NCBI GenBank assembly: GCA_030631415.1
Contig: DAOVLE010000155.1
Location: forward strand, 1 to 12,687
Origin: JAAEQG01 sp023133475
GTDB lineage: Bacteria; Planctomycetota; Phycisphaerae; UBA1845
Length of the DNA: 12,687 nt
Direction of reading: 5' to 3'
Made by a program: the position numbers and the translations under genes. Every line of letters begins with the position of its first letter. The stretch's first letter is position 1. The notes beneath the pieces were generated by a model. It was not told the origin of the DNA. It made no database searches and saw only the letters and a program-made list of their open reading frames with translations. Below, in pieces: positions 1 through 7,047 of this stretch.

Positions 1-28
1 GATGTCGTAGCGTTGTTCGCCGGCGGTT

Positions 29-44
29 CTTGTCCGTGCCACCC
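29..44 (-). repeat. isolated core unit of the dispersed foldback element (copy E, remnant)
   Basis: CTTGTCCGTGCCACCC is an exact 16-base match to the core unit at the inner end of the terminal inverted repeats of the elements at 6688, 8209 and 9241. On the minus strand it reads GGGTGGCACGGACAAG, preceded by CACC, which also resembles the outer element end. The flanking bases here do not match the rest of the element, so this is a remnant, a solo unit, or the end of a copy lying outside the window. It sits 37 nt downstream of the PEP-CTERM gene. Confidence 0.55.
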
Positions 45-80
45 GGTGTGAACGGTTACACTGATCGGTTGCCGCAGAGA

Positions 81-821
81 CTACCGACGACGTTTCGCCG
101 CGACCAACCCGGCGAAAGCAAGCAACGAAAGCGTGGCAGGTTCCGGAATCGCCAGCCACTGGAAGGTGCTCGCTGTCCAGTTGATGTTATCCGCTTCCCA
201 GCGGTGGTCGTTAGTGAACGCATCGCAGTCGCCCAGCAGTGTGACACGTCCCAAGCCCGGTGTAAGCACCGATACGAGAGCGGTGTCGGTCCCTTCCTGC
301 CGCCCGACGATGGTGCCGCCGGAAATTTCGCCCGCGGCGTAGACGGCGATAGTGTCCACTCCTTGGAAAATCGGGTGCGGGGTCAGCAATGAAGTTGTGG
401 TGGCCCACGGCGTAATCGTTGACAAAGAAAGGTCCAAACCAAAAGCATCAGCCACCGGGCGAATGTTCTCGCTCGGGCTTGCGGCGTTGTCGCCCATCAG
501 CAAGAGCCCGCCGCCGGCGTTGACAAAATCCGCGATCTTCGTGACCTCCTCGGGGGTATACGCGGTATCCCACGAACTGCCCTGGTTCACGACGATTACA
601 TCGTAATCGGCGGGATCATCCGTTAGGAACCCCGCGTCGGTCACGTCGATCGTGAAGCCCATACCAGTAAGCTGAGACTCAAGTTGCGAATATCCACCCG
701 ATGGCGTATACGCATAGTGTTCAAACACCCCGTGGCTCGTGTCCCACAGCACATTCTCAGCCAACGCCGCAGGCGCAACCATGCCCGCGATCAACAGAAA
801 GAAAAACAACAACCTACCCAT
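81..821 (-). CDS. PEP-CTERM sorted secreted protein with a glutamine-amidotransferase-like fold
   Basis: A predicted exported protein of 246 residues. The start at 821 is chosen because GGGAGG lies 7 nt upstream (829-834) and it gives a clean signal peptide: MGRLL, a hydrophobic core, then PAALA before Glu22. An open frame reaches back to 872 but would bury the signal peptide. The C-terminus carries a PEP-CTERM tail: IPEPAT, a hydrophobic segment (LSLLAFAGLVAA) and a terminal KRRR directly before a TAG stop. In known systems this tail is recognised by an exosortase and anchors or processes the protein at the envelope. The middle (about residues 22-135) alternates strands and helices, with YDVIVVNQG, a helix, then GGGLLLMGDN. 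This resembles the class-I glutamine-amidotransferase/ThuA-like or DUF4350-like fold, but I see no convincing catalytic Cys-His pair, so an enzymatic role is not claimed. The gene is transcribed divergently from the 1374 gene. No exosortase gene is in the window. Confidence 0.85.
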   Translation of the reverse strand: MGRLLFFFLLIAGMVAPAALAENVLWDTSHGVFEHYAYTPSGGYSQLESQLTGMGFTIDVTDAGFLTDDPADYDVIVVNQGSSWDTAYTPEEVTKIADFVNAGGGLLLMGDNAASPSENIRPVADAFGLDLSLSTITPWATTTSLLTPHPIFQGVDTIAVYAAGEISGGTIVGRQEGTDTALVSVLTPGLGRVTLLGDCDAFTNDHRWEADNINWTASTFQWLAIPEPATLSLLAFAGLVAAKRRR

Positions 822-892
822 TTCTCTACCTCCCATACAAATTTGCCCAGGTTCCGATAATTCTGAAACCACGAAAAAGGTATCTAACGTAG

Positions 893-929
893 GGTGGGTG
901 GAACCTGCCGTAGGCAGGTGGAACCCACC
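893..929. repeat. small imperfect palindrome built on GGTGGAACC
   Basis: Arms 893-909 and 913-929 form an inverted repeat with 14 of 17 positions paired around a GTA loop; the three mismatches are contiguous in the middle. GGTGGAACC also occurs as a direct repeat within it (897-905 and 917-925), and a related GGTGGATGGAACC lies at 973-985. A similar perfect mini-palindrome, GGCGGGT-TCC-ACCCGCC, lies at 6667-6683 just before element A. This suggests a dispersed short palindrome family. It lies about 70 nt upstream of the PEP-CTERM start. Confidence 0.5.
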
Positions 930-938
930 ATTCAGAGC

Positions 939-966
939 TATCAGCTATCAGCTATCAGCTTTCAGA
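939..966. repeat. heptamer tandem repeat TATCAGC
   Basis: Three perfect consecutive copies of the 7-nt unit TATCAGC (939-959) are followed by a degenerate fourth, TTTCAGA (960-966). A second heptamer pair, CCTCTTG twice (990-1003), follows 24 nt later. The unit is too short and the copies too few for a CRISPR. It resembles the short tandem heptamers known from cyanobacterial intergenic regions and is prone to slippage. Confidence 0.7.
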
Positions 967-989
967 TCGCAGGGTGGATGGAACCAGCC

Positions 990-1006
990 CCTCTTGCCTC
1001 TTGCCT
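990..1006. repeat. heptamer tandem repeat CCTCTTG
   Basis: Two perfect copies of CCTCTTG (990-996 and 997-1003) are followed by a partial CCT. It lies next to the TATCAGC heptamers in the same intergenic region. Confidence 0.6.
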
Positions 1007-1148
1007 AATGTTTGGTGTGGATGCTCTCTCAACCTCCACCTACCTATATTAGCAAGTTTAACCTGCCGCCTGCTCTGTGTCAACCGGTTCAGTCGAACGC
1101 AAAGCGTGTTTTGGGGTTGCGAAAACTCTTTCATCAGGCACCCCGATC

Positions 1149-1157
1149 TGCTATAAT
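1149..1157 (+). promoter_or_regulatory. extended -10 promoter for the 1374-6631 operon
   Basis: TGCTATAAT combines a perfect TATAAT hexamer (1152-1157) with the TG of an extended -10. The -35 position (about 1129-1134, TTTCAT) is poor, which is tolerated with an extended -10. Transcription would begin near 1164. That leaves a 5' leader of about 210 nt containing the 1267-1353 palindrome. It is not a GG-N10-GC sigma54 promoter, so the operon's own NtrC-type activator would not act here directly. Confidence 0.45.
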
Positions 1158-1266
1158 TCAGCGCCAGCCATGGAGTCTTCACCTCGGGGGAAGGTTGTTG
1201 ATACACCACCGGGGTATCGTGAGGTGAGTAGAGTGGCTTTTTGTGGGCTGAACTTATATCCCCCAC

Positions 1267-1353
1267 GATGGGTGCCCCATCGCTTTAGCGGTGGGGGACG
1301 CGAATGGTCAGCCGATTCGCGTCCCCCACGGCTAAAGCCATGGGCCACCCATC
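1267..1353. repeat. REP-like palindrome doublet in the leader of the secreted-protein gene
   Basis: Arms 1267-1305 and 1315-1353 (39 nt each) form an inverted repeat with 36 of 39 pairs around a 9-nt loop. Each arm also folds by itself: the left as CCCCATCGC-TTTA-GCGGTGGGG, the right around GGC-TAAA-GCC. Two of the three inter-arm mismatches are the C-G versus G-C pair closing these mini-stems, as if each small hairpin were conserved separately. This two-hairpin organisation is typical of REP/BIME-type elements. It starts about 100 nt after the predicted transcription start and ends 20 nt before the likely GTG start. Confidence 0.75.
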
Positions 1354-1373
1354 CCACCCATCCATCAGCACAT

Positions 1374-2921
1374 GTGCGACCTAGTGCGTTGCGGCACAAG
1401 CTCTGCTGGGGTATTTCAGTCATCATCATCGCCGCTGCCGTGCTTGGCGACTGCCGGGTGGTTTGGGCGGAGTATCCGCTCTTTGTGGACGACCCGGGCG
1501 GGGATGTTCGCGAGCGTTGGTTTGCCCCGCCCTTCAGTGGTGCACCGGTGGGCAGTGCGGAGGGCTTGCCCGACATCCTTTCGTACACACTGGGCAAATG
1601 GGAACCTCTCGACCCGCAAGACAGCTTCGGTCTTTTTGAAGGAGACTGGGTGGCCGAGGGCGATTTCTTTCGCCTGGACGTTGTGTTCGACAGCCTGGTG
1701 AACCCGCCCGGGACCACCGGTTGCTGCGGGCATGAACTCGATCCGTTCATGTACGGGCCGAACCCGGTTTTCGGATACATCGAGATCGACATGGACGGCG
1801 ACGAGAACACCGGAGGGGACCTCGATACGCCTCAATTGCGCTACCTCGGCAACGTCGGGCGATTCGGCGGCCTGCCGGTCGAGCCGCGTTTCGCCGACCG
1901 GGCGGCTTTGGATTACAGCGCCTTTGACGGAGATATCGATACGCCACCATACGTCGATCGTAGCGGCGAGGAATTCCATGTCGCCTTCCACGGATGGGAG
2001 ATCGAGCAAATCGAGATGTCCACCAACGGGGACTACACCTTTGACGCCGGCGAGACTTGGGTCCTGACCGGCACCTTGTTTCATCGCGCCAATGGATACG
2101 AACGCTTCAGTTACGCTTGTTGCTCCGGTATTGCGGGCAGCTACAACCCTGTCGTGCGGATGCAATTCAGCCACGCGACCGACGTGGGCCAAACCACCGT
2201 GAGCCTGATCTACCCGCTGACCAACGCAGGCTCAGCCGCCATGAACGGCGACGGCGAAGCCGAACCACTCGACAACCTGGTGGACAACCAGAACAGCGTA
2301 TGGGAAGCGCTCAATGAACTGGTGTACAGTGCCACCTATCCCACCGGGGGGGCTGAGCAAGACCCGAACTTCAGCATAATCGAAGCCTGGGAATTCAAGG
2401 AGGCCTCCGATTATCTCGACCCGTTGTCCTGGCGAGTGACGTTGCTGATCGGGGGAGCTGACATCAACTCCAATGGCGGATCACCGTATCTGGCGTGGTC
2501 CGACATCCTGCCCGACGTGTTGCCCGGGGACTTCGATGGGAGCGGCAGCATAGATGCGCTGGACGAATCGGCGTTGGAAGAGTTCATTTCCACCCACGAT
2601 GGCCTGCCGTTCATTGATGCGGATGGGACAGTCAATGAGATCATCGACCTGGTGAACTTCAGCGCCTATTTCGCCGTTTATGATCTTAATTACGATGGCT
2701 ATGTGGACTCCGGGGACAACCCTCTACTGCCTGACCCGTTCGACGGGGATGAGGATGGGGACGTGGACTTGGTCGATTTTGCGATTCTTCAGCGTTGTTT
2801 CACGGGAGCCGGTGGAGGGCCTTACCAGCCCGGCTGTAGTGCTTATGATGTCGATACGGACGGCGACGTGGACCATGAGGACCTCTTTGAGTTTATTCGG
2901 GTGTTTGGCGGCCCCGGTTGA
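1374..2921 (+). CDS. secreted protein with C-terminal dockerin/EF-hand-like calcium-binding repeats
   Basis: An exported protein of about 515 residues with unknown main domain. The start is uncertain. GTG 1374 (or TTG 1389) puts a signal peptide at the N-terminus: a basic start, hydrophobic ISVIIIAAAVLG, and cleavage after VWA near residue 32. The frame stays open back to 1077, but that extension is translated repeat sequence and would bury the signal peptide. No clear Shine-Dalgarno precedes either start. Residues of about 33-380 are acidic, Gly/Pro-rich and beta-like, with a CCGHE motif and a CCSGIAG motif; I do not recognise a family. Residues of about 385-515 hold four DxDxDGxxD loops (GDFDGSGSID, DLNYDGYVD, DGDEDGDVD, DVDTDGDVD). 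These resemble type I dockerin/EF-hand calcium sites, which are common at the ends of large planctomycete secreted proteins. It is followed 66 nt later by the pseudopilin gene on the same strand. Confidence 0.8.
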   Translation: MRPSALRHKLCWGISVIIIAAAVLGDCRVVWAEYPLFVDDPGGDVRERWFAPPFSGAPVGSAEGLPDILSYTLGKWEPLDPQDSFGLFEGDWVAEGDFFRLDVVFDSLVNPPGTTGCCGHELDPFMYGPNPVFGYIEIDMDGDENTGGDLDTPQLRYLGNVGRFGGLPVEPRFADRAALDYSAFDGDIDTPPYVDRSGEEFHVAFHGWEIEQIEMSTNGDYTFDAGETWVLTGTLFHRANGYERFSYACCSGIAGSYNPVVRMQFSHATDVGQTTVSLIYPLTNAGSAAMNGDGEAEPLDNLVDNQNSVWEALNELVYSATYPTGGAEQDPNFSIIEAWEFKEASDYLDPLSWRVTLLIGGADINSNGGSPYLAWSDILPDVLPGDFDGSGSIDALDESALEEFISTHDGLPFIDADGTVNEIIDLVNFSAYFAVYDLNYDGYVDSGDNPLLPDPFDGDEDGDVDLVDFAILQRCFTGAGGGPYQPGCSAYDVDTDGDVDHEDLFEFIRVFGGPG

Positions 2922-2987
2922 TTGGGTGTCATGCGAAGTGAGTGGAACAACAAGTCCGTAAGGTTGTGCTATCGCGGGGAAGGTTCG

Positions 2988-3749
2988 ATGCGGCTGCGGG
3001 GTGGCGGTTTTACGTTGGTGGAGTTGCTGGTGGTCATCAGCATCATCGCCCTCCTGCTGGCGATTCTGGGCACCGCGTTGGGAAAGGTGAGCTGCGCGAC
3101 CAAGAGCTTCGTGTGCAAGAACAACCTCAAGACTGTTGCATTCGAGTTCAGCCTGTTTGCCGACGACTACAGCCATGGCCATCGCGGTGAGAGCGATCAG
3201 ACCGGGCGATCCGGTTTCTACGTCACCGATTTCCAGGAAAGCCTGTACGGTGTCGATGAGTTCTGGGACCTCGGTGTCGTCACCGAAGCCGCCTATAAAC
3301 CGTCCAGGCAACCGCTGATTTGCCCCGCCGGCCCGCAGTTCCTGGAGCGGCAGCAAGGCCAACCGTGCCAATCCGCGGTGAACCCGCAGAAGAACGTCAG
3401 CATCGGTTTCAACATGCGGTTGCTCTCAGCCAACGTCCAACATTATCCCAGCGGATGGTGGGTTCTCCAAGACGTCCGACTCGATTCGCGGATTCTGGAG
3501 CATCCGGCGGTTCCGCTGGCCTTTGACGTGGACGGGGAAAAGGCGGTTAAGCGACGCAAGTACCCGTTCTACTCGGTGCCGGCTGTTGACGAAGCCGGGC
3601 TCTATGCCACCGATCAGTTCTGGTTCCCCGCGTCGCGCCACGGCGAACAACTCAATGCCTGCTTCATCGGCGGCTATGTGTTGTCCTCCGGCAATCCAGC
3701 CCACGAGCCGGGTTGGGACTGGGGGTATCAGCCTCCACCGGAGGATTGA
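2988..3749 (+). CDS. type IV pilin/type II secretion pseudopilin-like protein
   Basis: A 253-residue prepilin-like protein. The start at 2988 is preferred because GGGGAAGG lies 4 nt upstream. It yields a short basic leader (MRLRGGG), then the prepilin peptidase site G/FTLVELL with Phe at +1 and Glu at +5, and a hydrophobic helix of about 20 residues. Earlier in-frame starts (2922 TTG, 2931 ATG) give a longer leader and no better ribosome site. The globular part contains LICPAG and QPCQSAV cysteines. Near the end, FPASRHGEQLNACFIGG recalls the RHxGxxNxxFxDGHV signature of planctomycete DUF1559-type pseudopilins, but with the DGHV part altered. Such proteins are processed by PilD-like peptidases and assemble in the inner membrane as minor pilins. 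It lies between the secreted calcium-binding protein and the sensor kinase on one strand. Confidence 0.85.
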   Translation: MRLRGGGFTLVELLVVISIIALLLAILGTALGKVSCATKSFVCKNNLKTVAFEFSLFADDYSHGHRGESDQTGRSGFYVTDFQESLYGVDEFWDLGVVTEAAYKPSRQPLICPAGPQFLERQQGQPCQSAVNPQKNVSIGFNMRLLSANVQHYPSGWWVLQDVRLDSRILEHPAVPLAFDVDGEKAVKRRKYPFYSVPAVDEAGLYATDQFWFPASRHGEQLNACFIGGYVLSSGNPAHEPGWDWGYQPPPED

Positions 3750-3778
3750 TCACCCATGATATCCCAAGGCAGCCGCAC

Positions 3779-5236
3779 GTGAACCTCAGGCATAAATTCG
3801 GTGTCCTTTCGCTGATCTACGTGCTTGCCCTGTCGGTCAATCTCCTGATGTCCGGATGGTGCATTCTGGTCTATTTTCAGTCTGCCTTTCGGGACGTTCA
3901 ATCGACCATCATCCTTCAGGATGAGATCGCTCGTCTACGCACTCTGGTCCGTCGTCAGGCGGTGCTGCTCCAGGAGCGCCCCATCAACGACGATGCCCGC
4001 ACTGCCTACGGCCGTTTGCAGAGCAAGTTCGACGCGATGATGGCAAGCGTGACCGCCGCGATGGGTTCAGGAATGGACCTCCAGCTCTGGTCGAAGGTCC
4101 AGAATGCCGCCAAGCGTCACCAGGCCGCCGCCCGACCTCTGATCTCACCCCCCCCAGCCGAGCAGCGATCCACGCCAACCACCAAGCCGATGCCGGAATG
4201 GGACCAGCAGGCCTATGCCGAACTTGAGGACCTGCTCGAGAGAGCCAACATCGCAATCAGCGGGCGACGCGCATCCAACGTGGAAAGAGCTGCAAACACC
4301 CAGCAACGAGTGGTGACCATCCTGATCGCCAACTTTGCCTGCGGAGCCTGTTTCTGTATCCTCGGTCTGTTCTTCCTGCGCAGGTGGGTGCTGCGCCCGG
4401 TGGTGGATTTGCGCGTCGCCACCAAACAGATCGCCGGCGGGAGTTTCTCATATCGAATTAAACCGCGATCCCGCGACGAACTGGGGCAGTTGGCCAACGA
4501 AGTGAACCAAATGTCCGCCACAATCGAGGAGATGCAAACCAAGCTGGTCGAGCAGGAACGGCTGGCAGCCGCGGGGGAGATGGTCACACGCCTCGCCCAC
4601 AACATTCGCAACCCACTGGCGGGTATCCGCAGCCTGGCGGAGTCCACCATGCAGATCGGGTCGATTGATGCGGAGACCTCCGAACACCAACGACGGATTG
4701 TTGAGACGGTCGATCGGTTCGAGAAGTGGCTTCGTGAGTTGCAGCAGTCCGTCTCCCCCGTTAAGTTGAATCTGCAACCGGTGTGCGTGGCTGAGTTGAT
4801 CGACGGGGTGACCAGGGTGCTTCAGCCGATGGCCGACCGGGTGGGCGTAGCGCTGGAGACCGCGGTGGACCCAGCCATGCCCGACGTGCGGGTGGACAGC
4901 TACCACATGGAACAAGCGTTGGTGGCTTTGATCACCAACGCGATCCAAGCCTCTTCGACCGGGCATGTGGTCAGTGTATCGGCGACTCCGGTGGGAGAGG
5001 GCGGCAGTCGATGGCGGCTGAGGGTTGAAGACCAGGGCGTGGGAATCCCACGCAAATTGCGGGACAAGATTTTTCTCCCTTATTTCACCACCAAGCGTGA
5101 CGGGCACGGCATCGGGCTGGCCACCGCAAACAAGGTGGTCAAGATTCACGGTGGTCAGTTGACGGTGGAATCCGCAGGGGAGCAGGGAAGCGTGTTCACC
5201 GCCACAATGCCGGGGCTGATTCTGGAGGATGCGTAG
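3779..5236 (+). CDS. membrane sensor histidine kinase with HAMP domain (NtrB/AtoS-like core)
   Basis: A 485-residue sensor kinase, partner of the activator 3 nt downstream. The start is taken as GTG 3779, giving MNLRHKF followed by a first membrane helix (about 9-34). A TTG at 3713 or 3746 would add residues that overlap the previous gene. Layout: an extracytoplasmic part of about 140 residues (mostly helical, with a proline-rich stretch at 124-140), a second helix (178-202), HAMP (200-254), and a dimerisation helix with the phosphoacceptor His274 in LAHNIRNPLAG. The ATPase domain has an N box (LITNAIQAS, Asn387), G1 box DQGVGI (418-423), F box (FLPYFTTK) and G2 box GHGIGLA (442-448). All catalytic boxes are intact. 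The HNIRNPLAG type of H box is usual for kinases that pair with sigma54 activators. The stimulus is unknown. Only 29 nt separate it from the pseudopilin gene, so co-transcription is likely. Confidence 0.93.
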   Translation: MNLRHKFGVLSLIYVLALSVNLLMSGWCILVYFQSAFRDVQSTIILQDEIARLRTLVRRQAVLLQERPINDDARTAYGRLQSKFDAMMASVTAAMGSGMDLQLWSKVQNAAKRHQAAARPLISPPPAEQRSTPTTKPMPEWDQQAYAELEDLLERANIAISGRRASNVERAANTQQRVVTILIANFACGACFCILGLFFLRRWVLRPVVDLRVATKQIAGGSFSYRIKPRSRDELGQLANEVNQMSATIEEMQTKLVEQERLAAAGEMVTRLAHNIRNPLAGIRSLAESTMQIGSIDAETSEHQRRIVETVDRFEKWLRELQQSVSPVKLNLQPVCVAELIDGVTRVLQPMADRVGVALETAVDPAMPDVRVDSYHMEQALVALITNAIQASSTGHVVSVSATPVGEGGSRWRLRVEDQGVGIPRKLRDKIFLPYFTTKRDGHGIGLATANKVVKIHGGQLTVESAGEQGSVFTATMPGLILEDA

Positions 5237-5239
5237 CAT

Positions 5240-6631
5240 ATGGCAGATATTCTGGTCATTGATGACGAAGAGAACCTGAGCTATTCGATACAACTCGCCC
5301 TGCGTCGGGCGGGGCATGAGTGCCGCACCACTGCCACAGGTGAAGCGGGGATGGCAGAGTGTGTCCGCCAGGTGCCCGACCTGGCATTGATTGACATCCA
5401 ACTTCCCGACACCAACGGCCTGGAATTGCTGGCTCAAATCCAGGAGCGGGGTTTGGACGTTCCGGTGATCGTTATCACAGCCTTCGGCACCGTGGACAGC
5501 GCCGTGGCTGCGATGAAGCAGGGGGCGATGGACTATCTTCAAAAGCCGCTGTCCATGGAGGAGGTGGCTCTTGCCGTCGATCGCTGCCTGGAGAACCGGC
5601 AGGTGAGAAACCGGCTCGATGCCTACCAGCAGGCCCAGCAGCGTGAATCCGGGAACATCCGCATCATTGGCCAGTGCTCCGCGATGCTGCATGTGTTGTC
5701 GGTGGCGGACAAGATCAGCGCCGTGCCCACCGATCCCGCCGGCGGGCTGGTGACCATTCTGTTATGCGGAGAGACCGGCACCGGCAAGGAGGTTTTGGCC
5801 CGGTACATCCATCACCACGGGTTGCATCCGGATCGGCCGTTCGTTCAAGTGAACTCGACCGCCATCCCGGAGAACCTGTTCGAGGCGGAGCTGTTCGGGT
5901 ACGAGCGCGGCACGTTCACCGACGCCAAGACTGCCAAGAAAGGGCTGCTGGAAGTCGCCGACGAGGGCACCCTGCTCCTCGACGAGATTGGTGACATGCC
6001 TCTGTCCACGCAGGCCAAGCTCCTGGTGGCCATCGAGAGCGGGCGGTTCCGCCGCCTTGGTGGAATTTCCGAGCGGGTGGCCAACGTGCGCGTCATGGCT
6101 GCCACCAACAGTGACCTGGAACGGAAGATCGAGGAGGGCGAGTTTCGGGCGGACTTGTATTTCCGTCTAAAGGTCTTCTGTCTCGAGTTGCCTCCATTGC
6201 GTGAGCGTGGCGACGACCTGTTCCTGCTGGCCGACCATTTCATCGAGGTGTTCAGCAGGAAGTTTCGTAAGCTGGCCCCGGAATTGTCACCTGAGACCCG
6301 GCGGGTGATGAGTGGTTATCATTGGCCTGGGAACGTTCGCGAGTTGGCCAACGTCTTGCAGCGGGCGATTCTGGTATATGACACGAAGGTGCTCACCCCC
6401 GCGACCCTGGGTTTGGACACCAGTTCCCCCGCCCCGCCGGAACCCACCTTGGCGTCGTTACAGTTTGATTTTTCGAATGGAGCCTGCACGTTGGCATTGG
6501 TGGAGAAGCAGCTTTTGGGATCGGCGATGGATGCCGCCAGTGGCAACATTTCCGAGGCAGCCCGCCTTCTAGGCCTGACCCGCGGCGCGTTGCGTCACCG
6601 GTTGGAAAAAGCTGGCTTGACCGGAAGCTGA
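5240..6631 (+). CDS. NtrC-family sigma54-dependent response regulator
   Basis: A 463-residue enhancer-binding protein with the full three-domain layout. The receiver domain (1-120) has Asp8/Asp9, phosphoacceptor Asp52, Thr80 and Lys102. The AAA+ domain (about 140-375) has Walker A GETGTGKE (177-184), the sigma54-contact loop GTFTDA (224-229) in the GAFTGA position, Walker B LLLDEIGD (245-252) and arginines in FRADLYFRL. The Fis-type helix-turn-helix is at about 420-460 (ISEAARLLGLTRGALRHRL). GTFTDA differs from classical GAFTGA but keeps the essential Thr; I believe this form is common in one branch of the family, so I do not read it as a defect. When phosphorylated it should hydrolyse ATP to open sigma54 promoters. 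GGAGG at 5224-5228 lies 11 nt upstream of the ATG. I could not find a convincing sigma54 promoter in the window, so its targets probably lie elsewhere. Confidence 0.95.
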   Translation: MADILVIDDEENLSYSIQLALRRAGHECRTTATGEAGMAECVRQVPDLALIDIQLPDTNGLELLAQIQERGLDVPVIVITAFGTVDSAVAAMKQGAMDYLQKPLSMEEVALAVDRCLENRQVRNRLDAYQQAQQRESGNIRIIGQCSAMLHVLSVADKISAVPTDPAGGLVTILLCGETGTGKEVLARYIHHHGLHPDRPFVQVNSTAIPENLFEAELFGYERGTFTDAKTAKKGLLEVADEGTLLLDEIGDMPLSTQAKLLVAIESGRFRRLGGISERVANVRVMAATNSDLERKIEEGEFRADLYFRLKVFCLELPPLRERGDDLFLLADHFIEVFSRKFRKLAPELSPETRRVMSGYHWPGNVRELANVLQRAILVYDTKVLTPATLGLDTSSPAPPEPTLASLQFDFSNGACTLALVEKQLLGSAMDAASGNISEAARLLGLTRGALRHRLEKAGLTGS

Positions 6632-6644
6632 CACATAGGTGTCA
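6629..6644 (+). terminator. short hairpin overlapping the stop codon of the sigma54 activator
   Basis: TGACAC-ATAG-GTGTCA is a perfect 6-bp stem with a 4-nt loop, beginning on the TGA stop itself. A related imperfect copy (CCATAGGTGTA) follows at 6655-6665, then the perfect GGCGGGT-TCC-ACCCGCC hairpin at 6667-6683. No U-tract follows, so intrinsic termination is uncertain. A cluster of hairpins at the end of the operon is what the sequence shows. Confidence 0.3.
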
Positions 6645-6687
6645 ATGCTGTTGACCATAGGTGTAGGGCGGGTTCCACCCGCCTTCT

Positions 6688-6943
6688 CGCCGGGTGCTCC
6701 CAACAAGCCCAAGGGTGGCACGGACAAGGATCGCCCGGCACAAGGCGTCCGAATTATACCATGGTGTATGCGGGCGATCCTTGTCCGTGCTCGCCGCGCG
6801 AGGGGTTGCCGACGTTCGACACGGACAAGCTCGGTCTTGGTTGTATCATAGCCGTTCCCCGATTCGAGAGATGCTCGCTCAGCAATCGCCCCTCGCCTCA
6901 GACGCTTGTCTGCCACCTATCTATTTGCCCTGGCCACCCGCCG
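6688..6943 (+). mobile_element. dispersed foldback (MITE-like) element, copy A
   Basis: A full-length non-coding element of 256 bp, starting CGCCGGGTGCTCCC and ending CTGGCCACCCGCCG. It shares nearly all of its sequence with copy C (9241-9498). The left terminal repeat is 6688-6728; the right terminal repeat is slightly decayed, with CTTGTCTGCCACC where copy C has CTTGTCCGTGCCACC. An internal hairpin pairs CACGGACAAGGATCGCCCG (from 6719) with CGGGCGATCCTTGTCCGTG (to 6789). TTCT occurs on both outer sides (6684-6687 and 6944-6947), a possible but weak 4-bp target duplication. It lies 56 nt after the sigma54 activator and about 100 nt before the next gene. Open frames cross it in several registers but differ between copies, so it is not coding. 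Confidence 0.8.
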
Positions 6944-7047
6944 TTCTCGCTTGAATCGAGTGGTTCGACCGGGTACGATGCTGGCTTGAGGTTCGATAAA
7001 TGGGAAATGTCGGTTAATTGGACTAGGTGCATTTGTGGAGAGCTACC

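Larger units (their letters stand above)
822..1373. other. divergent intergenic region between the PEP-CTERM gene and the secreted-protein operon
   Basis: This 552-nt stretch has no credible gene. Open frames exist here but cross repeats and lack protein character. In order it holds the ribosome-binding site of the minus-strand gene (829-834), an imperfect palindrome (893-929), heptamer tandem repeats (939-966 and 990-1006), an extended -10 promoter (1149-1157) and a REP-like palindrome doublet (1267-1353). I see no small RNA or riboswitch I would name. Confidence 0.6.

Noticed and set aside
1077..1373. An N-terminal extension of about 99 residues on the secreted protein, giving a 614-residue product.
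   Set aside because: The extension translates a palindromic repeat and would place the signal peptide more than 100 residues inside the protein; the signal peptide marks the real start near 1374-1389.
1416..2192. A 258-codon minus-strand open frame opposite the secreted protein gene.
   Set aside because: It overlaps the signal peptide and body of a clear exported protein and has no domain or start signal of its own.
4448..5692. A 414-codon open frame on the minus strand opposite the kinase and activator genes.
   Set aside because: It is antisense to two genes with complete catalytic motifs and its translation shows no recognisable domain, only His/Leu-rich composition expected from a mirrored GC-rich frame.
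5909..5926. GTFTDA in the activator, instead of GAFTGA, as a sign of a regulator unable to contact sigma54.
   Set aside because: The essential Thr and the surrounding loop are kept, and I believe this form is common in one branch of NtrC-family regulators; all other motifs are intact.
6713..6735. TGGCACG in the foldback elements (also 8238 and 9269) looks like the -24 part of a sigma54 promoter, tempting because a sigma54 activator is encoded just upstream.
   Set aside because: The GG-N10-GC spacing is not met: ten bases after GG come GA (copies A and C) or CT (copy B), and no TTGCA-like -12 box is present.
6684..6947. TTCT on both sides of element A as a target-site duplication.
   Set aside because: Only 4 bp, and copies B and C show no matching flanks, so chance is a sufficient explanation; mentioned only as weak evidence.
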